DNA from: Actinobacteria bacterium UBA2286
GTDB lineage: Bacteria; Actinomycetota; Coriobacteriia; Anaerosomatales; Anaerosomataceae
DNA: 23,760 nt
NCBI GenBank assembly: GCA_002345925.1
Contig: DDWM01000029.1
Span: 1-23,760, forward strand
Direction of reading: 5' to 3'
In this document: positions 23,091 to 23,760 of the stretch, one piece after another
Numbering within the stretch: the first letter of the stretch is position 1
Layout of the letters: every line of letters starts with the position of its first letter
Position numbers and translations under genes: made by a program
The notes under the pieces: model-generated
Seen by the model: the letters and a program-made list of their open reading frames with translations, nothing else
What the model was told of the DNA's origin: nothing
Databases searched by the model: none

Positions 23091-23760
23091 ATGATCAAGG
23101 TTGCCGTCTGGGGTACGGGCATGATGGGACAGGGTTTGCTCGGCTATATCCTGGACCGGCCCAAAGACATCGAGCTCGTAGGTGTGATCGATAGGCATCC
23201 CGAGAAGCACGGCCGCACCGTCGGCGAGGTCACCTGTCGGGTTTGCGACATTCCCGTCACCGCCGATTCCGCAGCGGTCCTTGCACTCAAGCCTGACGTC
23301 GTGTGCGTTCTCACGGCGAGCAACCTGCATCAGATCACCGACCAGGTTGAGGCCGCCGTCAGGGCCGAGGCCGACGTCATCTGCATTGCCGAGACACTCG
23401 CTTACCCCTGGGCGACCGACCCCGAGTGGGCCGAGCGGATCGACGCGCTCGCGCGCGAGCATGGCGTGAGCGTGCTCGGCACCGGGGTGAACCCCGGCTT
23501 CGTCCTCGACGCGCTGCCGATCCTGCTCTCCTCGGCATGTCTGCACATCGAGCGCATCGAAGCGGCACGTATCAACGACCTCTCACCGTTTGGGCCGACC
23601 GTCATGGAGAGCCAGGGCGTGGGCACCACCGTTGAGCAGTTCAACGCTGGCATAGCCGATGGATCGATCGTGGGGCACATCGGCTTCCAGGAATCCGTCG
23701 GGCTCATCGCGTACGCGCTCGGCTGGGAGATCGACGAGGTCGTCGAGACCCGCGAGCCGA
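23091..23760 (+). CDS. ord: 2,4-diaminopentanoate dehydrogenase, 3' end outside window
   Basis: 223 codons to the right edge. Rossmann site VWGTGMMGQG at 6-15, then VNPGFVLDALPI and RINDLSPFGPTVMESQGVGTT, the long conserved block of 2,4-diaminopentanoate dehydrogenases, and GHIGFQESVGLIAYALGW. The enzyme oxidatively deaminates (2R,4S)-2,4-diaminopentanoate to 2-amino-4-oxopentanoate with NAD(P)+ in anaerobic ornithine fermentation. Dihydrodipicolinate-reductase relatives share the fold but not that block. AAGGAG is five bases before the ATG. The next genes would be expected to be ornithine aminomutase (oraS/oraE) and 2-amino-4-ketopentanoate thiolase (ortA/ortB), which lie outside the window. 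Confidence 0.9.
   Translation, partial: MIKVAVWGTGMMGQGLLGYILDRPKDIELVGVIDRHPEKHGRTVGEVTCRVCDIPVTADSAAVLALKPDVVCVLTASNLHQITDQVEAAVRAEADVICIAETLAYPWATDPEWAERIDALAREHGVSVLGTGVNPGFVLDALPILLSSACLHIERIEAARINDLSPFGPTVMESQGVGTTVEQFNAGIADGSIVGHIGFQESVGLIAYALGWEIDEVVETREP

Noticed and set aside
1..23760. CRISPR arrays, insertion sequences, prophage or attachment sites
   Set aside because: No regularly spaced repeats, transposase, integrase or tRNA-flanking duplication seen; the tRNA-Gly is not followed by a copy of its 3' end nearby.

Overview
The window is high-GC, gene-dense DNA. Most of it (about 2.5 kb to the right edge) looks like the chromosome of an anaerobic actinobacterium, most likely of the Coriobacteriia (Anaerosomatales/OPB41-like). 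This rests on frequent GTG and TTG starts, ATGA/GTGA stop-start overlaps, a DUF5679 mini-protein, a DUF1461 protein, a COG2509 flavoprotein, an ornithine-fermentation enzyme and the order rpsF-ssb-rpsR-DUF2232-rplI-dnaB. The taxon is an inference from gene content, not from a database match.

The left end (1 to about 2.5 kb) has a different character. It holds a GltD-like flavoprotein (minus strand, running off the edge) divergent from hcp (hybrid cluster protein). A palindrome resembling the HcpR box of sulfate-reducing deltaproteobacteria lies between them. Synonymous codon choice inside hcp changes abruptly near 2510, in a stretch coding for strongly conserved protein. The 5' part of hcp and everything upstream therefore look Desulfovibrio-like, while the last ~85 codons look like the actinobacterial DNA that follows. 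This is either an assembly chimera or a recombination join.

From 2.7 to 9.6 kb come a small membrane-anchored c-type cytochrome overlapping hcp, a membrane metallophosphoesterase, a convergent secreted serpin, a divergent membrane M28 peptidase with a large acidic insert in its catalytic domain, a membrane diguanylate cyclase and a DUF1461 membrane protein. From 9.7 to 13.6 kb lie a DUF5679 zinc mini-protein with its own promoter and terminator, then a potassium-uptake operon: two TrkA (RCK) subunits, a 50-residue membrane protein, TrkH and an OB-like lipoprotein, the last three linked by 4-base overlaps. A tRNA-Gly(CCC) and a degenerate M23 peptidase follow.

From 14.9 to 19.3 kb is the ribosomal/replication cluster rpsF, ssb, rpsR, DUF2232, rplI (with an acidic tail) and dnaB. 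Convergent to dnaB is the most notable gene of the window: an 80-residue glutaredoxin whose first active-site cysteine codon is an in-frame TGA (Thr-Sec-Pro-Tyr-Cys), followed at the right distance by a two-tier stem-loop that fits a bacterial SECIS element. It would be missed by standard gene callers. Divergent from it is a COG2509 FAD-dependent dehydrogenase. The window ends with an ABC exporter pair (minus strand) and the start of 2,4-diaminopentanoate dehydrogenase, an enzyme of ornithine fermentation.
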